DNA of 64,000 nucleotides from assembly GCA_003563055.1 (NCBI GenBank), contig PWSY01000036.1, positions 1 to 64,000 of the forward strand, given 5' to 3'. The position numbers were made by a program, and so were the translations under genes. The notes under the pieces were generated by a model, which was given only the letters and a program-made list of their open reading frames with translations, was not told the origin of the DNA and did not search any database. Below, in pieces: positions 31,267-41,156 of the stretch. Each line of letters begins with the position of its first letter. Position 1 is the first letter of the stretch. The stretch comes from Anaerolineaceae bacterium. GTDB taxonomy: Bacteria > Chloroflexota > Anaerolineae > Anaerolineales > Anaerolineaceae.

Positions 31267-32067
31267 TTATTTCTGTGCCAGGAAACCGCCGATGACTTTT
31301 GTCATCACTAATTTCCCATCTCGATTGAACCACTTTTTAGCAATCTCAGTGATACTTGACATGATCTTTTCAAAGTCTTCTTTAGTTTCAAAGAATGTGT
31401 TCCATAGCAGGCGGTCTTCAGATAGGGAGGCTCGTGTATAGGTAAGAAATGGATCTACAGATGGGAATGTAAGTGGGTTTGTAAAAATATGTACTTTTAC
31501 ATCGGAGAATTGGTCTTCAATTGTCTTGAAAATTTCTGATGCATACCGAGAACTACCTGGCATTGGAGGAATCTCTTTCCCTGTGGCCTCTTGAATAATT
31601 TCGTAAAACATCTGTTTATTTTCAGGCATCGGGCCAGTTGTAAACAGATAGCCACCCGTTTTTGTCACACGGTGCATTTCCTTGATTGTAAAAGGTATGT
31701 TTTCTGCGTAGTAGATCGCGAAGGAGCATGAGACCAGATCATAAGTGTTGTCGGGGAATGGAAAGGTTTTATTAAAGTCAAAGCTCTCAAATTTTACCTT
31801 GTTACCCAGTTTATTATTTTCTTCTTTTGCTTTGGTTAGGAGCTCATCAGAAACATCTGCCCCTGTAATAGCCCCTTTACCGCTCAGGTGGGCCAAATAT
31901 GAAAAGCATTGTTTCCCTGCACCACAGCCAACATCAAGGATGGACATACCCTGTTCAAGAGGTAATACCTCCAACATCCATTTATCGATATCCTTAGCGC
32001 CATATGCATCATGAATATTGATTCGGGTAAGCAAGTCATTGGTTGTTTCCTGGTAAGAAATTTTCAT
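31267..32067 (-). CDS. Class I SAM-dependent methyltransferase
   Basis: 'GMSILDVGCGAGKQCFSYL', 'YDLVSCSFAIYYAENIPFTIKEMHRVTKTGGYLFTTGP'. Confidence 0.82.
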   Translation of the reverse strand: MKISYQETTNDLLTRINIHDAYGAKDIDKWMLEVLPLEQGMSILDVGCGAGKQCFSYLAHLSGKGAITGADVSDELLTKAKEENNKLGNKVKFESFDFNKTFPFPDNTYDLVSCSFAIYYAENIPFTIKEMHRVTKTGGYLFTTGPMPENKQMFYEIIQEATGKEIPPMPGSSRYASEIFKTIEDQFSDVKVHIFTNPLTFPSVDPFLTYTRASLSEDRLLWNTFFETKEDFEKIMSSITEIAKKWFNRDGKLVMTKVIGGFLAQK

Positions 32068-32136
32068 AAGAGTTCCTTTTCTGGTTGATTATTTGCCTGG
32101 TAAGTATAGTTGGAATAATGGAGTTAGGTCAAGGTA

Positions 32137-33216
32137 TTAACAGATTCGTGGCAGAATTTCACCTGATAGCATATCCACTATCCTTGTTGTTCCATAGGTT
32201 GTTCGTAGGTGTACCTCGCCTGGCTCATCTTTTAAAACCACCCCAATGCGCATAGCATGGATTCCGAATTCTGAGGTCCTGAGTATTTTGAGTGCACTGA
32301 CAGCAAACCTCTCAGGGAGAATGATCACGACTTTGCCTTCATTTGCCATGTAGAGGGGGTCAAATCCGAGCATTTCACAGGCCATTTGGACATCAGGTTT
32401 GATAGGAATGGCCGTTTCCTCAATAAGCATGCTGACCTGGCTCTGACAGGCGATTTCTTTCAGAGAAGTGGCCAATCCGCCTCTGGTTGGGTCTCTGAGA
32501 GTATGCACCTGTGGTATCGACTCCAGAAGCGGTTTGATCATTTTATTTAGCGGGGCGACATCTGATTTTATTTTCGAATCAAAGCCCAGATGTCCCCTTG
32601 CCTGTAAAACGGCAATGGCATGGTCTCCCAGCGTACCAGACAGGATAACGGCATCACCTGGTTTAGCAAACTGTCCCCCTACCTCACGACCTGGTGGAAT
32701 TAAGCCAAAGCCCGTTGTATTGATATATACACCATCCGCTTTGCCTTTTTCGACCACCTTTGTATCACCGGCCACGATACAAATATCAGCTTCCTGACAG
32801 GTTTTTGCCATTGAATCGATGATCTGGGTCAGCAAATGTATGGAGAATCCTTCTTCCAGAATAAAGCCAGCCGTTAAATAGCTGGGCTCTGCCCCCAACA
32901 TAGCGACATCATTAACGGTGCCAGATACTGCCAGGCGACCGATATCGCCTCCAGGGAAAAACAGGGGCGATACCACGTGGGAATCGGTTGAAATGGCATA
33001 TTGACCGTTTTTTGAGTTTTGGAAGGATATTTTGGCGGCATCATTGCCCTGTAGCAAATATCGATTACCGAGTTTTTTAAGAAAGGTATTGCGAATCAGG
33101 TCATGGCTCATTTGGCCCCCGCTGCCATGTCCAATGACAATTGTTTCTGTGGAATGGTGTGGTATCGGGCAGACCGGACCTTGAATTTGGATGGGTTCTG
33201 GGCTATTTCCAGTCAT
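32137..33216 (-). CDS. hypE: Hydrogenase maturation protein HypE
   Basis: 'IGHGSGGQMSHDLIRNTFLKKLGN', C-terminal '..GEILPRIC' cysteine. Confidence 0.94.
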   Translation of the reverse strand: MTGNSPEPIQIQGPVCPIPHHSTETIVIGHGSGGQMSHDLIRNTFLKKLGNRYLLQGNDAAKISFQNSKNGQYAISTDSHVVSPLFFPGGDIGRLAVSGTVNDVAMLGAEPSYLTAGFILEEGFSIHLLTQIIDSMAKTCQEADICIVAGDTKVVEKGKADGVYINTTGFGLIPPGREVGGQFAKPGDAVILSGTLGDHAIAVLQARGHLGFDSKIKSDVAPLNKMIKPLLESIPQVHTLRDPTRGGLATSLKEIACQSQVSMLIEETAIPIKPDVQMACEMLGFDPLYMANEGKVVIILPERFAVSALKILRTSEFGIHAMRIGVVLKDEPGEVHLRTTYGTTRIVDMLSGEILPRIC

Positions 33217-33218
33217 CT

Positions 33219-34364
33219 TTATTTCCTACCAAATCGATAGTAAGCAGCACAGGCGCCTTCAGATGAGACCATAGGCGCGCCTAATGGAGATTGGGGTGTA
33301 CATGATGATCCAAATGCTGGACAATCGAATGGTTTTTTCAAACCCTGCAAAACCTGGCCAGCAATGCAGATGCTAGATTCTGATCTTTTAATTTTACCAG
33401 TGTCAAATCTTACGGTTGCATCAAAATGATGGAACTCGTCACGTAAACCATAACCACTCTTGGGGATAGTGCCAATGCCGCGCCAATTTCGGTTGACTGG
33501 TATAAACACTTGTTTGATTAATTTTTGCGCGACTTTGTTTCCCGCGCAGGTGACTGCGCGCGAGTAAGCATTTTCTACCTGGCAGCGCCCTTCTTCCAGC
33601 ATTGTCACTGTGCGGAGGATTCCATTTACCAGGTCGAGAGGTTCAAAACCGGTCACAGTGATAGGCGTTTTATATCGCTCAGTGATGGGTAAATATTCCC
33701 AGTAACCCATGACTGTACAAACGTGACCAGCTGCTAGAAAACCCTGAATACAATTGTCCGGGCTGGATAAAATGGCATGCATCGCGGGAGGGACGAGAAC
33801 ATTTGCAGGCAAAATTGAAAAATTGTCCAGATTTAGTTTGTCAGCCTGGATGACAGCCATAGCATTGGCTGGGGCTGTTGTCTCAAAACCAATTGCAAAG
33901 AAAACGACCTGTTGATCAGGATTTTCCTGTGCCAACTTCACGGCATCCAGGGGAGAATAGACCACCCGTACCTGACCACCTGCTGCTTTCACAGCGAAAA
34001 GGTCCCCTTGTGAGCCGGGGACGCGCAACATATCACCAAAAGAGGTGAAAATGACATTGGGCTGTTGAGCGATCCATAATGCCTGGTCTATCAATTCTAG
34101 GGCGGTAACACATACTGGGCAGCCTGGCCCGTGGATCAATTCAATTTCATTAGGCAAGAGCTGATCCAATCCATATTTCATGATAGCATGGGTTTGGCCG
34201 CCGCAGATTTCCATTAACGACCATGGACGCGTTATCTGTTGATGGAGTTTGCTAACGACTCCTTTAACTAACTTCGCGTCGCGATAGTTACTGAGCAATT
34301 CCAGAGCCTCTATCTCAGTCACCCTGGGCTTTGTCCTCTTGGGTTGCAAGTGATGCCATCTCAT
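33219..34364 (-). CDS. hypD: Hydrogenase maturation protein HypD
   Basis: '[35 protein letters not shown]'; likely GTG start at 34322 overlapping the hypC stop. Confidence 0.94.
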   Translation of the reverse strand: MRWHHLQPKRTKPRVTEIEALELLSNYRDAKLVKGVVSKLHQQITRPWSLMEICGGQTHAIMKYGLDQLLPNEIELIHGPGCPVCVTALELIDQALWIAQQPNVIFTSFGDMLRVPGSQGDLFAVKAAGGQVRVVYSPLDAVKLAQENPDQQVVFFAIGFETTAPANAMAVIQADKLNLDNFSILPANVLVPPAMHAILSSPDNCIQGFLAAGHVCTVMGYWEYLPITERYKTPITVTGFEPLDLVNGILRTVTMLEEGRCQVENAYSRAVTCAGNKVAQKLIKQVFIPVNRNWRGIGTIPKSGYGLRDEFHHFDATVRFDTGKIKRSESSICIAGQVLQGLKKPFDCPAFGSSCTPQSPLGAPMVSSEGACAAYYRFGRK

Positions 34365-34572
34365 TTAAGATTTCTAGCGTTTCCTGTGCTTCTTCTTCGC
34401 TGAGTAAGTTCAGCGCAAATCCTGCATGGATGATGGTCCAATCACCGGGTTTGGCTTCGGGTATGACTTCTATACAGGCTTCGCGACTCACACCACCAAA
34501 ATCGATTTTTGCCATTTTTGTGCCATGATCTTCATAGATTGATAGAATTTTTCCAGGTATGCCGAGGCACAT
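34315..34572 (-). CDS. hypC: Hydrogenase maturation chaperone HypC
   Basis: '[46 protein letters not shown]'. Confidence 0.94.
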   Translation of the reverse strand: MCLGIPGKILSIYEDHGTKMAKIDFGGVSREACIEVIPEAKPGDWTIIHAGFALNLLSEEEAQETLEILNEMASLATQEDKAQGD

Positions 34573-34575
34573 AAA

Positions 34576-36924
34576 TTACTCCTTATGTCTAAAATACCGA
34601 TAAGCTGAAATTAACACCTGTCCAAAGGCCACACAACCATCATTGGCTGGTGTTTGTGAGTGGATGAGCGGATGTATGCCGTCATTTTTTAGTAGCGCCA
34701 TGGTTTTTTCAAGCAAAAACGTGTTTTGCCAGACACCGCCTGAGAGTACCATCTGATGGATGTTGTACACCTGCCTGACCATTTTCGCGATGTCTAAAGA
34801 AAGATGCGCAATGGTGTTGTGAAAACGGGCTGAGATGATTCTTTGAGGTACATTTTTTGACAGGTCCATCAAGATAGCAATTAACGTTGGTCTAATGTCA
34901 ATTAAATTATCACTCATTCGCCATGAATAATACCCAATCTCAGCTGGTTCGGCGATTGCTTCTAATTCGATGGCAGCCTGTGCTTCGTAAGTAATTGTCT
35001 GTCTGACTCCGATTAATGCAGAGACTGCATCAAATAAACGTCCCATGCTTGAGGTGAGCGGTGTGTTGATACTCTTCTCCAACTGGACCATTAGTGCAGA
35101 ACGTTCTAACCTGGATAATGATTGAACGGGTTCCAAATTTTCATCCCATGGCAGACCATAAACCCATAATGTGCTCAAAGCCATTCGGGCAGGCTTCCGT
35201 ATGGCGGCTTCCCCACCAGGAAGGGGGACTGGTTTGAGATAATACGGTCTGAGAAAATCCACACAATTGCCGATGAGGACCTCACCTCCCCAAATGGTGC
35301 CATCTTCACCAAAACCAGTGCCATCAAAAATTAACCCGGCAACTTTTTGGTCATTCGGTATGTGATTTTCAACCATGCAGGCAGCCAGATGGGCATGGTG
35401 ATGCTGTACCGGATATGGATTGAGGCGTTTCTGGTTGATTTCACCCCGTGCATAGGTCGTTGAAAGATAGTCCGGGTGTAAATCATAGCTGATCGCTTCC
35501 GGTTGTATCCGAAAGAGTGTTTCAAAGTGCGATATGGTATCTTTATAATCTCTAAAAGTTTCCCAGTTTTCCAACTCACCGATGTAATGACTGAGAAAGG
35601 CATATTTTTCACGGGTGAGACAAAAAGTGTTCTTCATTTGTGGGCCAGTTGCCAATATTTGGGGTAGTGATTCGGGTAGCCTAATTGGATTTGGGGCGTA
35701 TCCTCTGGCGCGACGGATTGGGTAAGGTTTATCACCTATTATTGCATAAACCGAATCATCAATGCGTTTATAAATTGGTCGATTGTGCATCAGAAAGGAA
35801 TCCGCAATTTGGGCAAGTTTTTCCCTGGCAACCTTGTTTTCGGAAATTATGGGCTCTTCTGACAGGTTACCACTTGTCATTACCAGAACTTGTGGAAACC
35901 CATCTGCTTGTTCCAGCAAGAGGAGATGTAAAGGTGTGTAGGGCAGCATAAACCCTAATCTGTTTTGACCAGGAGCGGCAGCATCAGTGATTTTTGAGCC
36001 AGCCATTTTGGGTAGAAGGACGATCGGGGCCTGGGGGCTGGAGAGTAAGGATTCCGCCATCGGTGTCACATGGACGAAATTTTTTATAACGTCTATACTT
36101 GGTGCCATCAGCGCAAAGGGTTTGTGTGGACGATTTTTGCGTTCGCGGAGCTTGGAGACAGCTTCGGTGTTGCTCGCATCGCAGGCCAGGTGAAAACCTC
36201 CTAAACCTTTGATGGCCAGGATTTTGCCATTGGCGAGCAGCTCTCGAGCGGCTTTAATCGCAGCATCATGGGTTGCATAGGTTTCGCTTGATACTGATTC
36301 TATCCACACATGCGGGCCACAGTCAGGGCAGGCGATGGGCTGGGCATGAAACCGTCGATTCATTGGGTCGTCATACTCTTCCTGACAGATCGGGCACATA
36401 CTAAAATGGGCCATTGTAGTATTGGGCCGGTCATAGGGAATGTCTTTGATGATTGTAAAGCGAGGACCGCAATTGGTGCAATTTATGAATGGATAACGAA
36501 ACCGATGGTCTTGAGGATTGAATAGTTCTATCATACAATGGCCACAAACCGCCATGTCGGGTGAAACAGGCATAAAATCAGTCTCGGAATTCTTGCTGGT
36601 TGTGATTTTAAACCCTTTGTAATTATTGTCTTCAATGGTTCGTGTTTCAATAGAGTCGATTTGAGCCAGAGGTGGAGCATTATGTGTTATTGCGTTAAGG
36701 AATGATTTGAAATTTTCTTCAGCGCCAGTCACTTCAATATCCACACCACTGGCGGAATTTTGTACCCAGCCCGAGAGGTTAGATTGGATTGCCAGGTTAT
36801 AGATGAATGGCCGGAAACCGACACCCTGAACGATCCCATTGATGTGGATATGGCGGCTTATGTGAGTCACGGGATAGAGATTAACCTCACGAAAGTTTTG
36901 CCTTAAGCCAGTGGAACCAGTCAT
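34576..36924 (-). CDS. hypF: Carbamoyltransferase HypF
   Basis: Acylphosphatase 'GIVQGVGFRPFIYNLA', zinc fingers 'CGHCMIEL..NCTNCGPRFTI', 'HHHAHLAACM'. Confidence 0.94.
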   Translation of the reverse strand: MTGSTGLRQNFREVNLYPVTHISRHIHINGIVQGVGFRPFIYNLAIQSNLSGWVQNSASGVDIEVTGAEENFKSFLNAITHNAPPLAQIDSIETRTIEDNNYKGFKITTSKNSETDFMPVSPDMAVCGHCMIELFNPQDHRFRYPFINCTNCGPRFTIIKDIPYDRPNTTMAHFSMCPICQEEYDDPMNRRFHAQPIACPDCGPHVWIESVSSETYATHDAAIKAARELLANGKILAIKGLGGFHLACDASNTEAVSKLRERKNRPHKPFALMAPSIDVIKNFVHVTPMAESLLSSPQAPIVLLPKMAGSKITDAAAPGQNRLGFMLPYTPLHLLLLEQADGFPQVLVMTSGNLSEEPIISENKVAREKLAQIADSFLMHNRPIYKRIDDSVYAIIGDKPYPIRRARGYAPNPIRLPESLPQILATGPQMKNTFCLTREKYAFLSHYIGELENWETFRDYKDTISHFETLFRIQPEAISYDLHPDYLSTTYARGEINQKRLNPYPVQHHHAHLAACMVENHIPNDQKVAGLIFDGTGFGEDGTIWGGEVLIGNCVDFLRPYYLKPVPLPGGEAAIRKPARMALSTLWVYGLPWDENLEPVQSLSRLERSALMVQLEKSINTPLTSSMGRLFDAVSALIGVRQTITYEAQAAIELEAIAEPAEIGYYSWRMSDNLIDIRPTLIAILMDLSKNVPQRIISARFHNTIAHLSLDIAKMVRQVYNIHQMVLSGGVWQNTFLLEKTMALLKNDGIHPLIHSQTPANDGCVAFGQVLISAYRYFRHKE

Positions 36925-37546
36925 CGATTCCTTCGCCCGTCGTGCATGAGACAGGAAATGATCGCAAGCCAGGGTTTAGGATTTCTACGCCGCGACGAAA
37001 ATAATCCATATCAAAATCGATGTAAGGGAGAAGGTCAATCTTGTTGATAATCAAAACATCCAAGCCTCGATAAATATTAGGATATTTATAAGGTTTGTCA
37101 TCCCCTTCGGGTACACTGGCGATGAGAATATTGCTGTGAGTGCCGAGTTGCCAAGCAGCAGGGCATATCAGGTTGCCGACATTTTCTACAATCACCAAAT
37201 CAAGGGCGTCAAGCGGCAATTGATTGAGGGCATTTTCAACCATTACTGCATCCAGGTGGCACTCACCCCCAGTATTGATTTGTACTGCTGGCATCCCAGC
37301 AGCATTGATTTTATCTGAATCAATGGTGACTGGCGCAGTATCACCTTCGATCACACCGATCTGGTAAGCATCGGCGATTAATGCCTTAATGGTGGCTAGA
37401 ATAAAACTGGTTTTTCCTGAACCAGGTGATGCCATCAGGTTGATTGAAAAGATATCATGTTGACTCAGGCGGCGTCTGTTTTCATTCGCCAAATGGTCGT
37501 TGGCGTTCAAAATATTCTCAACAATTTTTATTCGATTTTGGGTCAT
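36887..37546 (-). CDS. hypB: Hydrogenase nickel incorporation GTPase HypB
   Basis: 'MASPGSGKTSFILATI', 'IINKIDLLPYIDFDMDYF'. Confidence 0.93.
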   Translation of the reverse strand: MTQNRIKIVENILNANDHLANENRRRLSQHDIFSINLMASPGSGKTSFILATIKALIADAYQIGVIEGDTAPVTIDSDKINAAGMPAVQINTGGECHLDAVMVENALNQLPLDALDLVIVENVGNLICPAAWQLGTHSNILIASVPEGDDKPYKYPNIYRGLDVLIINKIDLLPYIDFDMDYFRRGVEILNPGLRSFPVSCTTGEGIDDWFHWLKAKLS

Positions 37547-37549
37547 TTT

Positions 37550-37894
37550 TTACCTTTGAATCTCTATGCTTTCGAGGTGGAATTCATCACCCGAAAGGAC
37601 ACGTATGTTGACACTTTGGCAATTCTGACAGGCGGTTAGATCGCCTTCAAGAATATATTCGTGAGCGCATTCTTGACAAACCAGTTTTGCTGGCACCCGG
37701 TTGAAATGTAGCTGCGCTTCTTCGCAGATGGTGTCTTTGCTGATAATATTCCAATAAAATTCGATTGAATCATCCACGATGCTGGATAAGCGCCCAATTA
37801 CCAGGTAAATATCTGTGACTTTGGTGGCCTGTGCTTTTTGGGCGTGCTTACAGGCGATATCAAGTACGCTTTCGGTGACAGCAAGTTCATGCAT
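37550..37894 (-). CDS. hypA: Hydrogenase nickel chaperone HypA
   Basis: 'MHELAVTESVLDIA', zinc motifs 'CQECAHEYILEGDLTACQNC'. Confidence 0.93.
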   Translation of the reverse strand: MHELAVTESVLDIACKHAQKAQATKVTDIYLVIGRLSSIVDDSIEFYWNIISKDTICEEAQLHFNRVPAKLVCQECAHEYILEGDLTACQNCQSVNIRVLSGDEFHLESIEIQR

Positions 37895-37939
37895 GCAGTG
37901 ATTATAGTACTTTTATGATAAAAAATGTAGGGTTTGAGA

Positions 37940-38416
37940 TCAACCATGCTGACAGGTGAGTAATTCCAGCAGGTGTAACCGGTATGCTAAGAAGCGTGAG
38001 GCCACAATGTTCGCTAAGCGACTCATGATAATATAACCAAGGTCGCAATCTGTCTGACAAATTTCTGTTAACCTCTTCGCTTCTAAGGCAATCAGTCTAG
38101 TGTCTTCTATAACCCGTGCAGTTTCAGTCTTTTGACGCACTACCGGAGTCATACTTGACCAGCCGATCACATCCAGTGTTTCACCAATGAAAATAGGTAT
38201 TGACCCATGACCGGGAATGAAGCTTTCTAATTGGATTTTCCCATCCAGGATTACATACAGGTTGCGATGTTGTTCTCCTTCAGTGAAGATCACTTCGCCT
38301 TTATTAAATAATTGAATTTGCGCTACAGTGGCTAAGCGTTGTAAACTATCTGCTGATAGATCAAGAAACCAGGGTATGGTTTTTAATGCATTTGTTGGAT
38401 TGGCCTGATTGAGCAT
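37940..38416 (-). CDS. Stand-alone cyclic-nucleotide-binding-domain (Crp-like) protein, no HTH
   Basis: 'PWFLDLSADSLQRLATVAQIQLFNKGEVIFTEGEQHRNLYVILDGKIQL'; only 158 aa. Confidence 0.78.
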   Translation of the reverse strand: MLNQANPTNALKTIPWFLDLSADSLQRLATVAQIQLFNKGEVIFTEGEQHRNLYVILDGKIQLESFIPGHGSIPIFIGETLDVIGWSSMTPVVRQKTETARVIEDTRLIALEAKRLTEICQTDCDLGYIIMSRLANIVASRFLAYRLHLLELLTCQHG

Positions 38417-38530
38417 TGAAAAACCTTAGTGAGAAAGGACAGGATAGGTCTACAAGATGTCTTGGAAGGACAGTACTATTAAAATACTTGTATTATTAAA
38501 AAAATGAAATTGTATTATGTCATTATGCTT

Positions 38531-38548
38531 GCGTGACAACAGTCACGC
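38531..38548. promoter_or_regulatory. Perfect palindrome, candidate CRP/FNR-family operator
   Basis: GCGTGAC-AACA-GTCACGC in the gap between the protease and the cNMP-binding gene. Confidence 0.45.
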
Positions 38549-38556
38549 GCTGAGTT

Positions 38557-39042
38557 TTAATGATTGATCCAACCCCAAATTTTTTCTGTGGCGACTTTTG
38601 TAAGGGCTGCTGTCTGTGGGCTTAACTCCCGATGGAATTGAAAGCTATAACCACGCACCGAGACCAGGACCGCTTCTGGTACATGACCGTAGATGGTTGC
38701 TGATATTGACAGAACCGTTTTGGGGGACATATGATGGGTTAGGGGTGATTTTTCATATTCAGGAGTGAGTTCAATCCATGAAATCGCATCGGGGATATCT
38801 GCGGTATGCGCGTCAACAAAGCAAACACGCTTGTAATGAGAAATCGTTTCTGCCAGTTCCGGGTAAATCTGGAGAATAAACAACAGGTCTACTGTACTAC
38901 TCTCAATCTCTATAAACTCGCCAGGGTCATGAGGAATTTCATACCCAACATGTTCTGCCAATGTTTTAAGGATATGCCAGCCAGCCCCATCATCCTGACG
39001 GTCTGCATTTCCATATCCGATGATGAGTGTGTCAGATTTCAT
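38557..39042 (-). CDS. Hydrogenase maturation endopeptidase (HyaD/HoxW-type)
   Basis: 'TLIIGYGNADRQDDGAGWHIL', 'CFVDAHTADIPDAISWIEL'; adjacent to the large subunit. Confidence 0.82.
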   Translation of the reverse strand: MKSDTLIIGYGNADRQDDGAGWHILKTLAEHVGYEIPHDPGEFIEIESSTVDLLFILQIYPELAETISHYKRVCFVDAHTADIPDAISWIELTPEYEKSPLTHHMSPKTVLSISATIYGHVPEAVLVSVRGYSFQFHRELSPQTAALTKVATEKIWGWINH

Positions 39043-39072
39043 AACGCTCTCAAAAATGACGGTTAATTATTA

Positions 39073-39110
39073 ACCCAACCCCTCGTTCTGATTACAAAGA
39101 GGGGTTGGGT
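39073..39110 (-). other. Intercistronic hairpin between the hydrogenase large subunit and the protease
   Basis: Perfect 12-bp stem ACCCAACCCCTC / GAGGGGTTGGGT, 14-nt loop, no strong U tract. Confidence 0.6.
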
Positions 39111-39127
39111 CTTGATTGGACTCATCT

Positions 39128-40555
39128 TTACTTACGTGAAATTGTCTGTGTGATTTCACCCTTTGCATTCAAGACATCTATCTTGATGGGCATTTGACCA
39201 ATTGCATGGGTTGAGCATGAAAGGCAGGGGTCGTAGGCACGGATAGCTGCCTCAACTCGGTTGAGCATCCCTTCCTGCACATCAGGGCCTTTGACATAGG
39301 TCTTCGCAACAGAATCAACAGCTTCACTCATGGCCCAGTTGTTGTGGCCTGTCGAAACAATCAGATTGACCCGCTCCAGTTGCCCATTGGGTTTAGCCCA
39401 ATAGTGATGCAGCAAAGTGCCACGAGGTGCTTCGATGACACCCACACCTTCGCCCTGGAAGTTGTAACGTCTGTTCAAGATATCATTACCCATCAGGTCT
39501 GGATCGTCCAGGAGTTCCTGGGTACGCTCGATAGCAAATATTGTTTCAATCAAGCGGGCATAGTGGTAATAGAGGGTATGGTGAACAGGTTTGCCATCGT
39601 TGATCTGGTGGTAAAGTTCAAATTCTTCCTGCGCCAGAGGCGTATCAATCTTGTCACATGCATTCAGGCGACCCAGAGGGCCGACACGGTAAACCCCGTC
39701 AGGCCATCCCATCTTTTTGTAATAGGGGAATTTAAGGTATGACCAATCTTCAACATGTTCCGCAATAATATCGAGGTAGTTTTGAGCGTTGAAAAGCTCA
39801 AGCTGATCACCTTCTCGATCAACAAGGCGGATATCACCGTCAAAGAGTTCGAGGGCATTTTCTGGCGTTACAAGCCCAAAATACCCGGTATGGAAAACGG
39901 CAAATTTTTCAATATCAGCGATATTGGCATCTGCCCAATTTTTCATCAACTGGATTCCAATTTTCGTTGTTTCAAGGGCTTTATCCAATCCCGCCAGCAT
40001 ATGATCACGTTTATCAGCAGTTAGTGCCCGGTTAACACCTCCAGGCACAGCAAAATTGGCGTGAATTCGCCGTCCGCCTACCTGGTAAATGATGTCCTGG
40101 CCGTATTTTCGTAGTTCAACTGCTCGTACAGTGAGCTCAGGATCGGCTTCGATTAATCCAACCACATTGCGTATAGCTGGGTCTTCATCAAAGCCCAGGA
40201 TTAAGTCTGGTCCTGCCAGTTCAAAAAAGTGCATGCCGTGGCTTTGAATAATCTGGCCCATATGCATCAGCTCGCGCAATAATACCGCTGTGCGAGGTGG
40301 TTTAACGCCCATCACAATGTCGCCAGCTTTTGCAGCAGCAAGGTGGTGGCTGACCGGGCAAATGCCACAAATGCGTGGTGTTATTTGGGGCATTTCGAAG
40401 ACCATGCGTCCTTCGCAGAACTTTTCGAAACCTCGAAATTCGTTGACGTGAAAATAGGCATGATCAACAGTACCGTTGTCATTCATATGAATGGTCACTT
40501 TTGCATGACCTTCTATCCTGGTTACGGGTTCAATTGTAATCTTTTCTGCAGCCAT
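39128..40555 (-). CDS. hoxH: [NiFe] hydrogenase large subunit (group 3, HoxH-like)
   Basis: L1 '[13 protein letters not shown]', L2 '[13 protein letters not shown]' with cleavable C-terminal extension. Confidence 0.92.
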   Translation of the reverse strand: MAAEKITIEPVTRIEGHAKVTIHMNDNGTVDHAYFHVNEFRGFEKFCEGRMVFEMPQITPRICGICPVSHHLAAAKAGDIVMGVKPPRTAVLLRELMHMGQIIQSHGMHFFELAGPDLILGFDEDPAIRNVVGLIEADPELTVRAVELRKYGQDIIYQVGGRRIHANFAVPGGVNRALTADKRDHMLAGLDKALETTKIGIQLMKNWADANIADIEKFAVFHTGYFGLVTPENALELFDGDIRLVDREGDQLELFNAQNYLDIIAEHVEDWSYLKFPYYKKMGWPDGVYRVGPLGRLNACDKIDTPLAQEEFELYHQINDGKPVHHTLYYHYARLIETIFAIERTQELLDDPDLMGNDILNRRYNFQGEGVGVIEAPRGTLLHHYWAKPNGQLERVNLIVSTGHNNWAMSEAVDSVAKTYVKGPDVQEGMLNRVEAAIRAYDPCLSCSTHAIGQMPIKIDVLNAKGEITQTISRK

Positions 40556-40567
40556 AGTAATTACCTC

Positions 40568-41110
40568 CTAATGCCAATGCAATTTATCACCCTTTATGTC
40601 CGGAATGCGGCCTTCAGCCAGTTCAGCCAGGGCATAGAAGATGATGTCAGCGTCCGGTGGGCAGCCGGGAATATGAATGTCAACTGGGACAACTTCGTGA
40701 ACAGCTCTTACACGAGTCATTTCTGCCAGCTCAGGATTTCTTGGAATCTTTGCTTCAGAGTCGTTGCTCTCAGCATCAACATACGCGCGTTGAAGGGATG
40801 CTTCGATCCCAACGAAATTACGCATCGCAGGGACACCGCCAAAAACCGCGCAGTCCCCCAAAGCAACCAAAATTTTGCAGCGATCTCGCATCCTCTTGGC
40901 GACTTTTTCACTGTGGGTATTATTGATACCGCCTTCTAAAATCCCAACAGTTACACCATCCTTATCCGGTTCTTTTAAGTCTGTTATGGGCGTTGCGCGC
41001 AGGTCTACCAAATTGACTACCTGTAAAATACGTTCATCTATGTCTAAGAGAGACATATGGCAGCCAGCACAACCGCACATCCAGTCAGATGCTACTTTTG
41101 GTTTTGTCAT
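40568..41110 (-). CDS. hoxY: [NiFe] hydrogenase small subunit (HoxY-like)
   Basis: 'DWMCGCAGCHMSLLDIDE', 'LVALGDCAVFGGVPAMRN', 'IPGCPPDADII'. Confidence 0.92.
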   Translation of the reverse strand: MTKPKVASDWMCGCAGCHMSLLDIDERILQVVNLVDLRATPITDLKEPDKDGVTVGILEGGINNTHSEKVAKRMRDRCKILVALGDCAVFGGVPAMRNFVGIEASLQRAYVDAESNDSEAKIPRNPELAEMTRVRAVHEVVPVDIHIPGCPPDADIIFYALAELAEGRIPDIKGDKLHWH

Positions 41111-41156
41111 TCGTTTAGTCCTTTCGATCTATCAACCATTAATGGGCTGTTATTAA

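Noticed and set aside
37940-38416. Full Crp/Fnr transcription factor
   Set aside because: The 158-aa protein ends after the cNMP-binding domain; no C-terminal HTH is present.
40343-40939. 198-aa plus-strand ORF across hoxH/hoxY
   Set aside because: Antisense to two strongly supported hydrogenase genes; the long open frame is a by-product of codon usage.
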